Shown piece by piece: positions 11,749-22,794 of a stretch of 64,000 bases of DNA. A model generated the notes under the pieces. The model was not told the DNA's origin. It searched no databases and was given only the letters and a program-made list of their open reading frames with translations. How positions within the stretch are numbered: position 1 is the first letter of the stretch; every line of letters begins with the position of its first letter. A program made the position numbers and the translations under genes. Source of the stretch: Rhizophagus clarus (taxonomy: Eukaryota; Glomeromycota; Glomeromycetes; Glomerales; Glomeraceae); NCBI GenBank assembly GCA_015698045.1, contig BLAL01000288.1, positions 1-64,000 of the forward strand. The letters are read 5' to 3'.

Positions 11749-12526
11749 TATTAGATATTTTTTATCTCATTTATTTTTTATTTTTTTTTTTAAATTTTCT
11801 ATTTTATATTTTATCTGATTATTTTATTTTATTTTATTTATTTTTTTTTCTGCACTTACAATTTATTTGTTTACTTTTATTTTTTATACCATCTTAATTA
11901 TTTTATTCAATAAATCGCAAGCTGGCTTGCTTAAAAAAAAATAATAATAATAATTATGCACACATGCATTCGACTTAAGTACAAGGTTCGAGTAAAGTTT
12001 CTTTATTTAGCGAATTAAAATGAATATTATGTCATGTTGATAAGACGATCCATTATGTTATAATAAATGCAGTGAACATACACATGTGTTTAATTCAAAA
12101 TAATATATTAACCTTATATTATTGATCGAAATGTGCATATTTAAAAGTATATAAAGAAGCTTTTTAATTGAATTGGATTATTAATATCAAAAAATTTGGA
12201 GTTTTCAAATTTGATTTCAGATTTAAAATGCGTTTTCGGGTGAAGTTCAAATAATATTTTAAAGATCTTTCTAAATTAGGATTTCGGTTAAAAATTGAAA
12301 GTTTGGATGAAACATTTCGGACTTTAAAAAAAATAAACAACCGAATTATTATTATTAAGATATGTTGATTTTTTTTTTAATTAAACTTTAAATTGTTAAT
12401 ATCGATCATTAATTTACTAATCTAAATTTCTTATTTAAAGGTCCATAATTTACTCATCTTGATAGATCAAATTTTATGTTTCTCAATTGTTTATATACTA
12501 CTATTATAACTTAATTTTTTTTTACC
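11749..12526. other. Intergenic DNA up to the Tnp2 transposase gene
   Basis: Pyrimidine-rich stretch at 11760-11890 (3' flank of the trihelix gene), then AT-rich DNA. It probably contains the left end of the Tnp2 element, but I could not identify a CACTA-type terminus or a target duplication. Confidence 0.35.
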
Positions 12527-14346
12527 ATGTCAGACAATGTAAATGCGCATTTTGCTTAAAAGAAGATGCTAATGACGTATAGTTAAATCAGAATACATTT
12601 AATCGCCATCATTTAAAAATGCAAGAATATTTGGCAAAAGATGAAAATTTGGATGTTACGAGTCAACAAATAGAAGGGGATATTATTCAATATACAGGAG
12701 AAGAAAATATGAATCTATATGCAGAAGAGGATACGAATCTATACGCAGAAAAGGATATACATTTACAAAAAGAAAAGGATATAAATTTACATACAGAAGA
12801 TAATGTAAATGATGAGTATTATTATAATGAGAGTGTTAATTTTAATGAGGATGATAATGAATATTACTCTGATTATAATGATGATGATAATGAAGAAAAC
12901 AACGATGATGATAATCGAGAGAACTATGACGATATTAATGAAAAGAACGATAATGATAATAATAACGAGGATGATGAAGACAATGACAACAATGATGATG
13001 ATGATGATGATGATGACAACGATGATGACGATGATGATGATGATGATGATGATGCAATGTGTGTTGATGACAAAACTGATATTTCTGAAAAAATGATTGA
13101 AGGATTGAAATTATTGTATTTGAAATCTTTATATAATTTCACTGAATCTGCATTTGATGATATAATGAAAGTATTTGCAACAAAGAATATAAGCTTATAT
13201 AAAGTTAAAAAATACTTAAAAGAAACAACAGGATTAATTCCAGTGTTTTATGATATGTGTGAAAATTCTTGTATTTGTTATGCAGGACGATATAAATCTT
13301 ATCAAAGTTGTCCAATATGTGAGTCTACTAGGTTAGATGCTAGGGGGAAAGCAAAGAAAATTATGTCATATCTTTCAATAATAGATAGATTAATAATACA
13401 ATATAAGGATGAAACTAGGGCAAAAGAATTACTTTATCGTTATGAATACAATATAAATAAAAATGATGATAATTTGGATGATATCTTTGATGGAAAAATT
13501 TATAAGGAACTTACTAAAAAGGATAATTTATTTAAAGATAAAAGAGATGTTGCATTCACAGCTTCATGTGATGGGTATCAAATATTTAAACAAAAAACTG
13601 ATGATTGTTGGTTATTTCTTATAATAAATAATAATCTCCATCCTTCCTTAAGGGTAAAAAAAGAAAATTTGTTAGTTCCTTTTTTAATTCCTGGTCCAAA
13701 CCAACCAAAAGATTTTAATACATTTTTATGACCATTTATTGATGAGATGAAAGAGTTAGAAAGTAAGAATTTTTTAATGATTATTATTTAAAATTATATT
13801 AACAAATTTTTATTTTTAGAAGGAATTACTTGTTATGATGCACGTACTAAATATGAATTCCTACTTCATGCTCATATAATTACATGGACTGGTGATATCC
13901 CGGCTCTTACAAAAATAATGAATATTACCGGTCATAATTCGTACTATGGTTGTAGAATTTGCAATATTGAAGGAGTTTATTCGCAAAAACATAAGCATAT
14001 TTATTTTGCTCTTAAGCAAAATTGTATGAATAAAGATCATTCAGATTGGATTGGATATATTAATGAGATAGAAGCTGCAACTACTAATAAAGAAAAAGAA
14101 ATATTAATAAGAAAATATGGTAAATGCTTTAATATATTTTATCATTAAATTACTATCTATATATAACTCTTATATATTTAATTTTAGGAATTAAAGGCAA
14201 AAGCATCTTGTTTGAATTGTCATCAATTAAATTTTCTAGATCATTTTCCATTGACATCATGCATTTATTCTTTGAAAATATTGCACCTCAAATGTTTAAG
14301 CTGTGGTCTGCTCATTTTTTCAAAGATGATGATTTGAATGCAACGC
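12527..14346 (+). pseudogene. Tnp2 (CACTA-like) transposase, 5' half (copy A), split by an LTR element
   Basis: Likely start ATG 12527. The N-terminal zinc-finger-like segment (CAFCLKEDAND...NRHHLKM) contains a one-base shift and a TAG, after which the frame is open from 12619. Exons end/start at 13762/13820 and 14119/14188 with GT...AG introns. Features in order: acidic linker with poly-Asp (about 12890-13060); ALKLLYLKSLYNFTESAF-like helices; the Tnp2 cysteine motif YDMCENSCICYAG...CPICESTR; FDGKIYKELTKK; and SCDGYQIFKQKTDDCWLF. Exon 2 carries ITWTGDIPALTKIMNITGHN, YYGCRICNIEGVYS; exon 3 has DIMHLFFENIAPQMFKLW. The only nonsense codon in the large exon (TGA 13729-13731) corresponds to CGA in copy C (FLRPIIDE). 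The gene is interrupted inside exon 3 by the LTR retrotransposon and resumes at 28066. Confidence 0.85.
14343..14346. repeat. Target-site duplication (left) of the LTR element, ACGC
   Basis: ACGC directly precedes the 5' LTR and recurs at 28066-28069 directly after the 3' LTR. A 5-bp reading (AACGC) is also possible if the last A of the LTR is shared. Confidence 0.85.
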
Positions 14347-14853
14347 TGTTAGACGAATGATTTGCATTTACATGATGGTGAATATTAACATTACTGCGCC
14401 ACAAATGATCGATGTAGTATATAAAGTATATTAAGTATATTTAGTATATTTAGTATATATTTCTTATATATCATTTATAGTATATATAGTATTTATTTCT
14501 TATATTTCTTTTATTATTTAAATTTCTTATATATTATTTATTATATTTATATCTTTTATATCTTTTATTATTTATATATTTGAATGAAGTTCAATTTGTA
14601 TAAATATCTTGAATATTCGCTCAAAAATAGAAGGGGAGTTCAGACAAGTTGTTTATAATAAAGTTGTAATTGCAAGTGTTATAAGATTGCCTTATTGTAT
14701 AAGTTGTTAACGTACCTACAACTCATAAAGATACATTTTAATTATCAAATACACTGCCTTTTAGTGTGTAAGGAATTGATTGGAATACTTCATAGCTAGT
14801 GTCTCCCTGAAGATATTCATAATTCACTACTCGACGGACTGAGTTGGTGAACA
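14347..14853 (+). repeat. 5' LTR (507 bp)
   Basis: Starts TGTTAGACGAATG, ends GGACTGAGTTGGTGAACA, so it has TG...CA ends. It is AT-rich, with a CT/TATATTTC-rich central part. It matches the reunited 3' LTR at all but about six positions, mostly transitions. Confidence 0.92.
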
Positions 14854-14855
14854 AT

Positions 14856-14872
14856 TGGTGATTCCTGCCAGG
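14856..14872 (+). promoter_or_regulatory. Primer-binding site
   Basis: TGGTGATTCCTGCCAGG begins two bases after the 5' LTR. The leading TGG is the complement of a tRNA CCA end, as expected for a tRNA primer. I did not assign the tRNA. Confidence 0.6.
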
Positions 14873-14877
14873 TTAAT

Positions 14878-16573
14878 TTGAATAATAGTAAATGTATGCC
14901 GTATTACGACTTAACTAAGAATCAAAAGAAAGCACATTTAAAGAAACATCGTCAAGGAATAACTATTAAAAAACAAGAAAATTATTGTAACTTGTGTTAT
15001 CCTGTTGATAGAATACCAGTTGATAACATACCAAACGGATTTCATCTATTTTGGCTTTGGATTTCAGTGCATCATACTGCGGAACAGTATACAGGCGCTA
15101 CAATTGCTGCATTTAAAATATTGACAGAAGAATTTTATACTGCTACTGAATTAGATATTATTGTAAACACAACTACAAGTATTGTAAAAAGTATAAAATA
15201 CCAAGAAATCACTATACCATTTTTAGAACTATCTTTTTATCTGCATAAATTATTTGAGCTTACCAACGGTTTTCAAAGTCTTCCAACTGCAGAACAAATA
15301 GTTACCACACATCAGATCTTCCATAATATTCAACCAAGTCCAAATCTTAACATGGCTATCACAAATGATCAAATAAAGGCGCTTTTGGATGGAGTTTTTG
15401 GAGCAGAAGGTGTTGATTGGAAAACTGCCCTTACAAATGTGCACAATGAAGCTCAAGCAACAAATGCTGCACTTACCGCTTTACGAACAGCTACTACCAA
15501 TCGTGCTACTAAAATAGTAGAAGTAGCACCATTTTATGGAAATGACACAGAGGATCCTAATGAATGGATTGAAATTTTTATTCAAGCCCATACAACTAAT
15601 GGATGGGCAGATACCAGAAGAGTAGCTTTAGCCGCAGGACATTTGAAGGAAGCTGCCTATGATTGGTATCAAAATGATAAGACAAATATAACTCAATGGG
15701 AAGGAGTCCCTGCCAACTCCTTTAAAGAAAGACTTATTGCTTACTTTGCTATACCAGCCCGAAAGAATCAATGGGCAAGGGAATTACAAGGAGTAAAACA
15801 GAAGGAAGGAGAATCAATTGAGGATTACTCTCGACGCTTTAGAAAACTCTTAAATAGAGCAACTACAGGAAATGTTCTAGCAGACCAACATCAAGTCAAC
15901 TACTTTATCAACGGATTGTCTCCAATCTATGTTAGTCAAGTAGTATTGGCTTCTCCAGCCACTTTAGCTGCTACTATTGAACGAGCTAAACTAGTAGAAT
16001 CAGGTGTAAAATATACCCTATTAAATGTAATGCCAAAGGAAGAAGCTTCAATTCCCTCTACCTCGTAAAGTGTTGTTGCACCAGCACCTGTTCCAGCTCC
16101 AGTTACCCAAGTAGAAAATAGTCTTAAAAATGAACTTGATGCAAATGCAACAGTTATCCATCAACTACGCAAATTTGTCTGCATCTGTTACCAGAACTCC
16201 TCGAATTAATCAATCAAATAATCGTACTCCTCGCCCAGAAAATATTAATAGACCTAGAAACAAAAGAGAAGTGACTTGTTTCAAGTGCGAAAAATTAGGA
16301 CATTATGCCAGGGAATGTACTGCTCCAGGAAACAGACGTCCCAATCAAGTTCAATTTCAATCTAATAGAAATAACCAACGACCTGTTAATTTTATGGACT
16401 ATGAAGAAGAGTATTATGAAACTGATGAGTATGAGGAATACGATGATGAATTTGAAACAGAAATTTACGCTTTTAAGAGGAAAGAACCCTACCAAAGAGA
16501 AGTTCGAGAAGTAAAAAGAAGAGCTATGCCTCACTCTGAATCTCAAAAAGAAGAGCAAACTAGACTTGTCTAA
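14878..16573 (+). CDS. gag: Gag region of the LTR element
   Basis: Structural-protein region. An N-terminal part of about 160 residues with no match I recognise precedes a typical retrotransposon capsid segment (AAYDWYQNDKTNITQWEG, FKERLIAYFAIPARKNQWA, EGESIEDYSRRFRKLL). The downstream part has an Asn/Arg-rich stretch and a CCHC zinc knuckle (CFKCEKLGHYARECTAPG), then an acidic and a basic tail. The zinc knuckle is expected to bind RNA during packaging (family knowledge). Part of a fossil element. Confidence 0.85.
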
Positions 16574-16582
16574 GACGTAGAA

Positions 16583-17314
16583 ATGCAAGATGCTGAGCCT
16601 TTAAAAGTTAAAAAGGTTAGAAGAAAGATGTTGCCAGCTCCAATTGAGCAACTTACGGAATTTAACGTTGCAAATTACTTGAGAGATTTGCCCTGTGGAT
16701 TGTCAGTAGGACAAGCTGCGCACGAGATTCCTAAGTACCGTTCGGGATTAATCCGAGCTGTTCGAAGAACCAGGGAAAAAGAAACCAATTTTATCGAAAG
16801 AAATGATTCCCCTGATCTTGATCAAACTACTGCTGCGCGATGTAAATTGTACGTAAGAAAAGAAGCCATCTCCGCCGTGATTGATAGTGGAGCTGCGACA
16901 AGTATAATTACCAAGTCATTGATGAAACAACTTGGTTATCAAATCGATCAACCCTCTAATATGGTGATTGTTACTGCCAATGGAACCAGAGTTCGTGCGT
17001 TAGGAGTGATTGCTGCATTACTAATTCATCTCAGCCATATTATAGTACAAACGCCAGTGCATGTTTTGGACTCCCAAGATGATGTTCTTATTCTAGGAAA
17101 TGATTGGCTTAGAAGAGTTAATGCAATCGTTAATTGGAGGGCAGAAAAATTGTCAGTCCATTATAAAGGAAGAACCGTAAATGTACTTTTGATTTTTACG
17201 GTAACTAAAGCTCTTATTAATGCTGAATCCCTAGGAGAAGAGGAAGAAGAAGATAATGAAGAATATGAAAATGAGGAGTTAGTCGAAGCTCCCTTATATT
17301 ATTCAGATACCTGA
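16583..17314 (+). CDS. Retropepsin-like aspartic protease region of the LTR element
   Basis: Contains the aspartic protease signature AVIDSGAATSIITKSL followed by the flap-like and ILGNDWLRRV segments expected in Ty3/Gypsy proteases, which process the polyprotein. An acidic linker (EEEEEDNEEYENEE) leads towards the reverse transcriptase. Confidence 0.85.
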   Translation: MQDAEPLKVKKVRRKMLPAPIEQLTEFNVANYLRDLPCGLSVGQAAHEIPKYRSGLIRAVRRTREKETNFIERNDSPDLDQTTAARCKLYVRKEAISAVIDSGAATSIITKSLMKQLGYQIDQPSNMVIVTANGTRVRALGVIAALLIHLSHIIVQTPVHVLDSQDDVLILGNDWLRRVNAIVNWRAEKLSVHYKGRTVNVLLIFTVTKALINAESLGEEEEEDNEEYENEELVEAPLYYSDT

Positions 17315-17350
17315 GACTCAGATTCAGACGACCTAGAATATAATCCCTGG

Positions 17351-19086
17351 ATGGAAATACACTCGCCAGATTACTCCGAGGAAGAAGAGAAGTCTGATGA
17401 TAAAAATAAAGGAAATCCTGCTGTATTCCTTGCAGAAGTGCAGGAAGAGAATAATTCTTCAGCAGTGGAAAAATCCAATCTAGGACCATTAGATCATCAT
17501 CAACAAACACTCTTTCAGTCCCTTATGAAAGAATATGAAGACATCTGCGCAAAAAGTCAAACCAAGATAGGAAAAACTCATGTCATTCGACATAGGATCT
17601 TGACCGGGGATGCTGCTCCTGTCACTCAACCTCCCTATAGAATGATAGAATGAATCCAGTAAAACGGGAATTTTTAAAGAATGAGATTGTGAAAATGGAA
17701 GCACAAGGCATTATTAGAAAATCATCTAGTCCTTGGGCTTCTCCTGTGGTAATTGTAGAAAAGAAAGGAGGAGATAAAAGATTATGCATAGATTATCAAA
17801 AGTTGAACGCAATTACTAAAGCTGACGCATACCCTTTACCAAGAATTGATGATCTCTTAGAAAATTTAAGAAGTGCAACTTGGTTTACCACTTTGGATCT
17901 TACAAGTGGTTACTAGCAAGTTCAAATGAGTGAAGAGGATATTGAAAAGACTGCTTTCATCACCCCCTTTGGCCTGTATGAATTTCTCGTTATGCCTTTT
18001 GGATTGGCATATGCTCCAGGAACTTTTTAGCGTCTCATGAATTATATTCTCCAAGACTTCTTAGGAATATTCGTGGCTGTATACCTGGATGATGTAATTA
18101 TCTACACCAGAGGACCTCTGGAGACGCATTTGGATCACTTGCATCAAGTATTTGAAACCTTGCGAAGCGCTAATCTTCAAATTAAATTGAAAAAATGTTA
18201 TTTTTGTTACCCCAATATCCACTTCCTTGGACATGTAGTGAGAAGGGATGGAATCCAAGTAGATCCAGAAAAAATTGAAAAGGTGAAGAATTTTTCTATA
18301 CCACAAAACTTGCAACAATTGCATGCCGCGCTTGGATTATTCTCTTATTATCGAAAATTTATCAAAGATTTTTCAAAGATTGCACGTCCCATGAATGAAT
18401 TACTTAAAAAAGACATACCTTTCGAATGGGATCAGAAGAAGCAAAATGCTTTTGAAAGATTGAAAGAGTGCTTAATGAAAGCTCCCATTTTAAGCTACCC
18501 AGATTTCAACCGATCATTCATCATTTACACGGATGCCTCAGGAACAGGCTTAGGTGCTGTCCTTTTGCAACTTCAAGAGGATGGTAAAGAACATGTGATT
18601 GCATATGCGAATCGAAGTATGAACAAGGCTGAAATGAATTATGCTATCACCGATCAAGAATGTCTTGCTGTAGTTTGGGCTGTTCAACACTTTCAGCATT
18701 ACTTGGGAATGAAGCCCTTCACTATTGTTACAGATCATATTGCCTTAAAATGGCTTAAAACCTCCAAGATTCCAAAAGAAAGGCGAGCCAGATGGATCAT
18801 GGAACTCCAGCAATATGACTTCCAAATTAAGCATCGCCCAGGAAAAGCCAATGCTAACGCTGATGCTTTATCACGAATTCATGAAGACCCAGTTGAGTGT
18901 TATATGGTTTCTATTGTTCCTTCTGGATTGAATAATGAGGAAATCTGTGAAAAATGTCATAAATCTGCCCTATGCACTGATGAATGGGATATCTTCCACG
19001 GCTTTAATAGTTATTGCTCCATCATAGGAGACGCATGCTTTATTAATGATGGACATCATACTCATAGAATTTGTTTTGAGTGTTAA
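17351..19086 (+). CDS. pol: Reverse transcriptase and RNase H region of the LTR element
   Basis: An acidic lead-in is followed by RT motifs: [40 protein letters not shown], the TLDLTSGY block, and the catalytic YLDD box in [12 protein letters not shown]. The RNase H follows with [35 protein letters not shown] and [10 protein letters not shown]. This is the standard Ty3/Gypsy order. A Cys-containing extension ([12 protein letters not shown]) follows RNase H. Confidence 0.9.
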
Positions 19087-19197
19087 CGAAGAATTGAAAA
19101 GAAAAGATGCGCTAAGAGTCAGAAAATTCAAGCGCAACTACAAAAGGAAGAAGAAATCATCAATCGAGCAAAGACTTATATTTGGAGTAAATGCGAC

Positions 19198-19713
19198 ATG
19201 GAAATAGAACGTGCTGTAGTTCAAAGAAATGTTGAACTCACCAGAAATCTAAGAATCCTAGATAATAATCGTCCTAATTACCAAAACCATTGCGAGAATT
19301 GTGGAATGCTTTTAAATTCAAAAAGAGAAAATTGGATGTTATTTTCTTATCCACCTTCATATGATCAATGGTACTGCTGTAGTGATGTACTTACATGCAA
19401 AACTTGTTTTGGAGAATTAGCAAAAGAATATTTTGGAGATGTAGAGATGCAATACTTAGAAATCCTTAAAGAGACCACTGAGATAGAAATGTCGCAAGAT
19501 GAACATTTTTCTCCAGGAATCGGTTGGAAGTATGATGAAGCAGAGGAATATGAAATTCAACAAACCCGTATTCATCCAGATATGAATCCAGACTATTTGG
19601 TTAATGAACCCTGGTGGAACGAACCTATCGATGTTCAAATTGAGAACTATTATTACGAAACTGAAATCATCATGAATAATATCAAAGTGGTCGTCCAACA
19701 ACCACTTTTCTAA
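19198..19713 (+). CDS. Cys-rich spacer ORF between RNase H and integrase
   Basis: An open frame of 171 residues lying where most Ty3/Gypsy elements go directly from RNase H to integrase. It contains paired cysteines (HCENCGMLL, then YCCSDVLTCKTCFGEL), suggesting a small zinc-binding fold, and a Trp/Glu-rich C-terminus. I do not recognise it. It might be part of the polyprotein or a separate product. Confidence 0.55.
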   Translation: MEIERAVVQRNVELTRNLRILDNNRPNYQNHCENCGMLLNSKRENWMLFSYPPSYDQWYCCSDVLTCKTCFGELAKEYFGDVEMQYLEILKETTEIEMSQDEHFSPGIGWKYDEAEEYEIQQTRIHPDMNPDYLVNEPWWNEPIDVQIENYYYETEIIMNNIKVVVQQPLF

Positions 19714-19784
19714 ACTCAGCACCAAAAGAAAAGAAAACAAACGGGTGAAAGCGAAAGTGTTAGCATTGTGACTAACAGCCCATC

Positions 19785-21041
19785 ATGGATCCTAATCAAT
19801 ACCACCAAATTTATCAATATTTACATCAACAAATACTACCTACCTTTAATACGTCTCGAGAAAAACAGAAATTTATTAACCTCTGCAACAATTTTGAATT
19901 AAAATTAAATTATCTCTATAAGAAGAACAAAAGGAAAAATGGACAATTATTGAAAGTCATTAGAAATTTTGAATTGGAACCACTATTATATATGATGCAC
20001 AATGATCCTACTGCCGCTCATTTTGCAGTAGATACCATGTTCAATAAAATTAAGGATCGTTACTATTGGCCTCAAATGTATGAAAACATAAGAGAATATG
20101 TTAGATCATGTGATTCTTGTCAAAGAAGAGGAAAATCTAAAGCAAACCAATTGCTCCACCCTATTGCCATGCATGGACCTTTTTATCAAGTAGGAATAGA
20201 TTTTGTTGGACCATTACCCATAACTCCTAATGGAAATTGTTATATAATTGTTGCTATGGATTATATGACCAAATGGCCTGAAGCGAGACCAGTGTCACGT
20301 GCTATTGCGGAAGAAACATCACAATTTATCTATGAAGATATTATTTGTCATCATGGATGCCCTGCAAAATTATTGTCAGATAGAGGAACACATTTCAATA
20401 ATCAAATGGTAGAAAAACTTTTGGAAAAATTTGGGATTAAACATGTATTTTCTACTTCCTATCATCCACAAACAAATGGATTAGTCGAACGATTTAATCG
20501 TACCTTATGTGAATCATTATCAAAGTTAGTAATCCAGACCAATGAGTGGGATAGATATATTGCTCCAGTCTTGTTTGCATATCGGACAAGCAAACATTCT
20601 ACCACAAAAATATCGCCCTTTTATTTGGTAAATGGAAGAGAAGCTAAACTTCCTGTGAATAATTTATCTGATAATTTGGAACATATAAATCAAAGACTTT
20701 TATCTTTAATTGATGATCTTCCTCATGTGCGAGAAGAAGCAAAAATAAAGGTTCGAGAGAGTCAGGTCAAGCAAAAAGATTATTATGATCAGAAAATTAA
20801 AAAGGAGTTAAATTTTGAAATAGGAGATAAAGTCTTATATTACGACGCTGCAAAAGAAAAACAATGGACTGGAAAATTAGACCCAAAATGGAAAGGTCCC
20901 TTTTATATCCATGAAATCAGGCAAAATGGTGCTTATAAATTACGCTCTATGGAAGGAAAAGTTTTACAAACTCCTATAAATGGAAGTTTGTTAAAATTGT
21001 ATTACGATCGACAAAATTGGGCACCGATCATTGCAGTATAG
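19785..21041 (+). CDS. Integrase region of the LTR element
   Basis: HHCC zinc-binding region (DPTAAHFAVDTM ... SCDSCQRRGKSKANQL) followed by the DDE core: GIDFVGPLPITPNGNCYI, LSDRGTHFNNQMVEKLL, and TSYHPQTNGLVERFNRTL. The C-terminal part includes the GPF/Y-like segment DPKWKGPFYIHEIRQNGAYKL typical of Ty3/Gypsy integrases. An N-terminal extension of about 60 residues precedes the zinc-binding region. Confidence 0.92.
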   Translation: MDPNQYHQIYQYLHQQILPTFNTSREKQKFINLCNNFELKLNYLYKKNKRKNGQLLKVIRNFELEPLLYMMHNDPTAAHFAVDTMFNKIKDRYYWPQMYENIREYVRSCDSCQRRGKSKANQLLHPIAMHGPFYQVGIDFVGPLPITPNGNCYIIVAMDYMTKWPEARPVSRAIAEETSQFIYEDIICHHGCPAKLLSDRGTHFNNQMVEKLLEKFGIKHVFSTSYHPQTNGLVERFNRTLCESLSKLVIQTNEWDRYIAPVLFAYRTSKHSTTKISPFYLVNGREAKLPVNNLSDNLEHINQRLLSLIDDLPHVREEAKIKVRESQVKQKDYYDQKIKKELNFEIGDKVLYYDAAKEKQWTGKLDPKWKGPFYIHEIRQNGAYKLRSMEGKVLQTPINGSLLKLYYDRQNWAPIIAV

Positions 21042-21251
21042 TTAGTAATAATTTAGATTTACACCTCGTGGAAATATGACAATTTAATTTAAGTATGATC
21101 TACAAGTTTCACAGTGGAATCACAAGAATATTCAACCAGTTACCCCAAAATAATTCGAAAATTTTGTGAAAATTTTATTGAAAAAAAGCAAAGAAGAAAA
21201 AAATTATAACGCAAAGAAAAAGAAAAAATAAACGAATGAAAGGAAAATTAT

Positions 21252-21773
21252 TTATACAGTAGGAGGAGGAGGAGGAAAATTATCGAGATTAGTAATAGAA
21301 GTAGTAGGAGTGGAAGGGGATTGTTGAACTCTATTTGCAATCGCTACAGCTCGAACTGCTGTTTCTTGCTCCGTCACAAATTTACAACGCCACCCTTCTC
21401 GTTCCTGTCTTAAGGAACTTATTTTCGTCTCCAACCTAGACTTATTCAAAGTTAACGACTGTACTTGAGTTCTTAGAAGCCTATTTTGGTCTTCCGTTTC
21501 TTTTAAATGCCCAATCTCATCTTCTTTGTGAACTACCTTCTTCTCCAACTCTTCCTTTTCCATAAACAGGAAAGCTGCGACACCAAGAGCTTGTTGAGCT
21601 AAGCCTTCACTTTCTTGAGGCTTATCAATGCCTTTTCTTCGAAAATGCCTTCTTCTGACGGCCTTACTTGGTTTATTATGTTTTCTTTTGTTATTTTGGC
21701 CTCGAGAGGCGCGCGAACTGTGAAGTTTTCTGCGAGCAACGTTGGTGTCAGTGCGAGTCATATTGAAAATCAA
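21252..21773 (-). CDS. Antisense basic/coiled-coil ORF within the LTR element
   Basis: Open frame of 173 residues on the strand opposite to gag-pol, between integrase and the 3' LTR. The N-terminal third is strongly basic (RGQNNKRKHNKPSKAVRRRH). The middle is a long predicted coiled coil (KEELEKKVVHKEDEIGHL, then NRLLRTQVQSLTLNKSRLE), and the end is Pro-rich. The layout resembles a basic region next to a zipper. No homologue recognised; it could be an accessory gene. Confidence 0.5.
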   Translation of the reverse strand: MIFNMTRTDTNVARRKLHSSRASRGQNNKRKHNKPSKAVRRRHFRRKGIDKPQESEGLAQQALGVAAFLFMEKEELEKKVVHKEDEIGHLKETEDQNRLLRTQVQSLTLNKSRLETKISSLRQEREGWRCKFVTEQETAVRAVAIANRVQQSPSTPTTSITNLDNFPPPPPTV

Positions 21774-22276
21774 TGAAGAAAAGAAGATGAAGATGATTTA
21801 GAGATGGTGCGACACTGATGAAAATTTAAATGAAGAATCTTCCCAGAAATTGCCGCAAAAATCAAACCGAATTTTATCAGAAATTACCAATATTTCCCAA
21901 TCCCATAATTTGGAAAATTTGAAAAAGTAGGATATAAGGGAAGGCTGATCATAGCACTAAATCTTTGTCACACATACTCGGTCATTCCTGGCCAAGATGA
22001 TCAGCTTCTATGCCTTGCTAATTTTGGGCTTCGGCACGAATTCCCTTCGGGGGCCTCTTAGCTTGGTATATCACGAGTGACCCCCATTTACTAGCGGGTT
22101 GGGAGTGTGATGTAGTGAATAGAAAAATATATATATCATTATTACATAATGATATGATCAACAAAATTTGTAATATTGAGCAAATTTTGAGTTAATATTA
22201 ATTTAGTGATCGACAATGATGAAGTATGACATAATATGACGATTTAATTATTACATATATATATAGTAAAGTATAA

Positions 22277-22281
<5 letters not shown>
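21774..22281. other. Non-coding 3' internal region of the LTR element
   Basis: AT-rich with a GC-richer block at about 21960-22110 (GGGCTTCGGCACGAATTCCC, then CGGGTTGGGAGTGTGATG). That block looks different from its surroundings and may be a remnant of another element or a structured RNA region. Confidence 0.35.

Positions 22282-22309
<28 letters not shown>
22282..22309. repeat. Poly(A) tract abutting ATG
   Basis: 28 consecutive A before the ATG at 22310; the same layout as at 2563-2592. Confidence 0.85.
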
Positions 22310-22313
<4 letters not shown>

Positions 22314-22744
22314 ATTCTTCTTTATTTCTTATTGATCTTCAAGAAACTCATCCTTTAGAAATAGGACCAATGATTCCACTATATTTGGAAGATATGGATA
22401 TAGAAGAAAAGTTTTTGAAGTTCTATATGCAGTTACAGCGCTTGATACAGCTCAAAAATAGGATTCTATCGTTAGTAAATGCTTATTTTGTAGGAAAAAT
22501 ACTCGCAGAGATAGAATCAACGTCAGAAAGGTTCAGGATGAAGAGAAAGTTAACAAAGCATTACTCGACCATGACAGAATATACTTTTGATCTTTTTGAA
22601 CCTAATCCTTCTCAAATACTGCGAACTAAGTATTTGAACGTTCAAGACATAAGAAAAATGAAGCGTCAAGAAATCTTGGTATTAAGAAGTTATTTGAATC
22701 AGGATTTCGCAGGAGCTCAAAATTTAGGAGAGGAGAGTTGTTAG
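22310..22744 (+). CDS. Short ORF in the env position of the LTR element
   Basis: An open frame of 144 residues that ends just inside the 3' LTR. Leu/Glu-rich, no signal peptide or membrane segment, so it does not look like an envelope. Unknown function; it may be an accessory product or a captured fragment. Confidence 0.4.
22724..22738 (+). promoter_or_regulatory. Polypurine tract
   Basis: TTAGGAGAGGAGAGT directly precedes the TG of the 3' LTR, in the position where plus-strand DNA synthesis is primed in LTR elements. Confidence 0.75.
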
Positions 22745-22760
22745 ACGAATGATTTGCATT

Positions 22761-22768
22761 CACATGAT
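22761..22768. repeat. 8-bp target duplication of hAT-1, CACATGAT
   Basis: CACATGAT here and at 27581-27588. Eight bases is the diagnostic hAT duplication length. Confidence 0.9.
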
Positions 22769-22794
22769 TATACTTACCGCCCATATTAATGGGA

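Noticed and set aside
12809-13142. Met/Thr-rich and Ser-rich frames overlapping the Tnp2 poly-Asp region
   Set aside because: Frame shadows of GAT repeats coding poly-Asp in the real frame.
22310-22744. Envelope gene of the LTR element
   Set aside because: In the right position but with no signal peptide, transmembrane segment or cysteine pattern; kept only as an unknown ORF.
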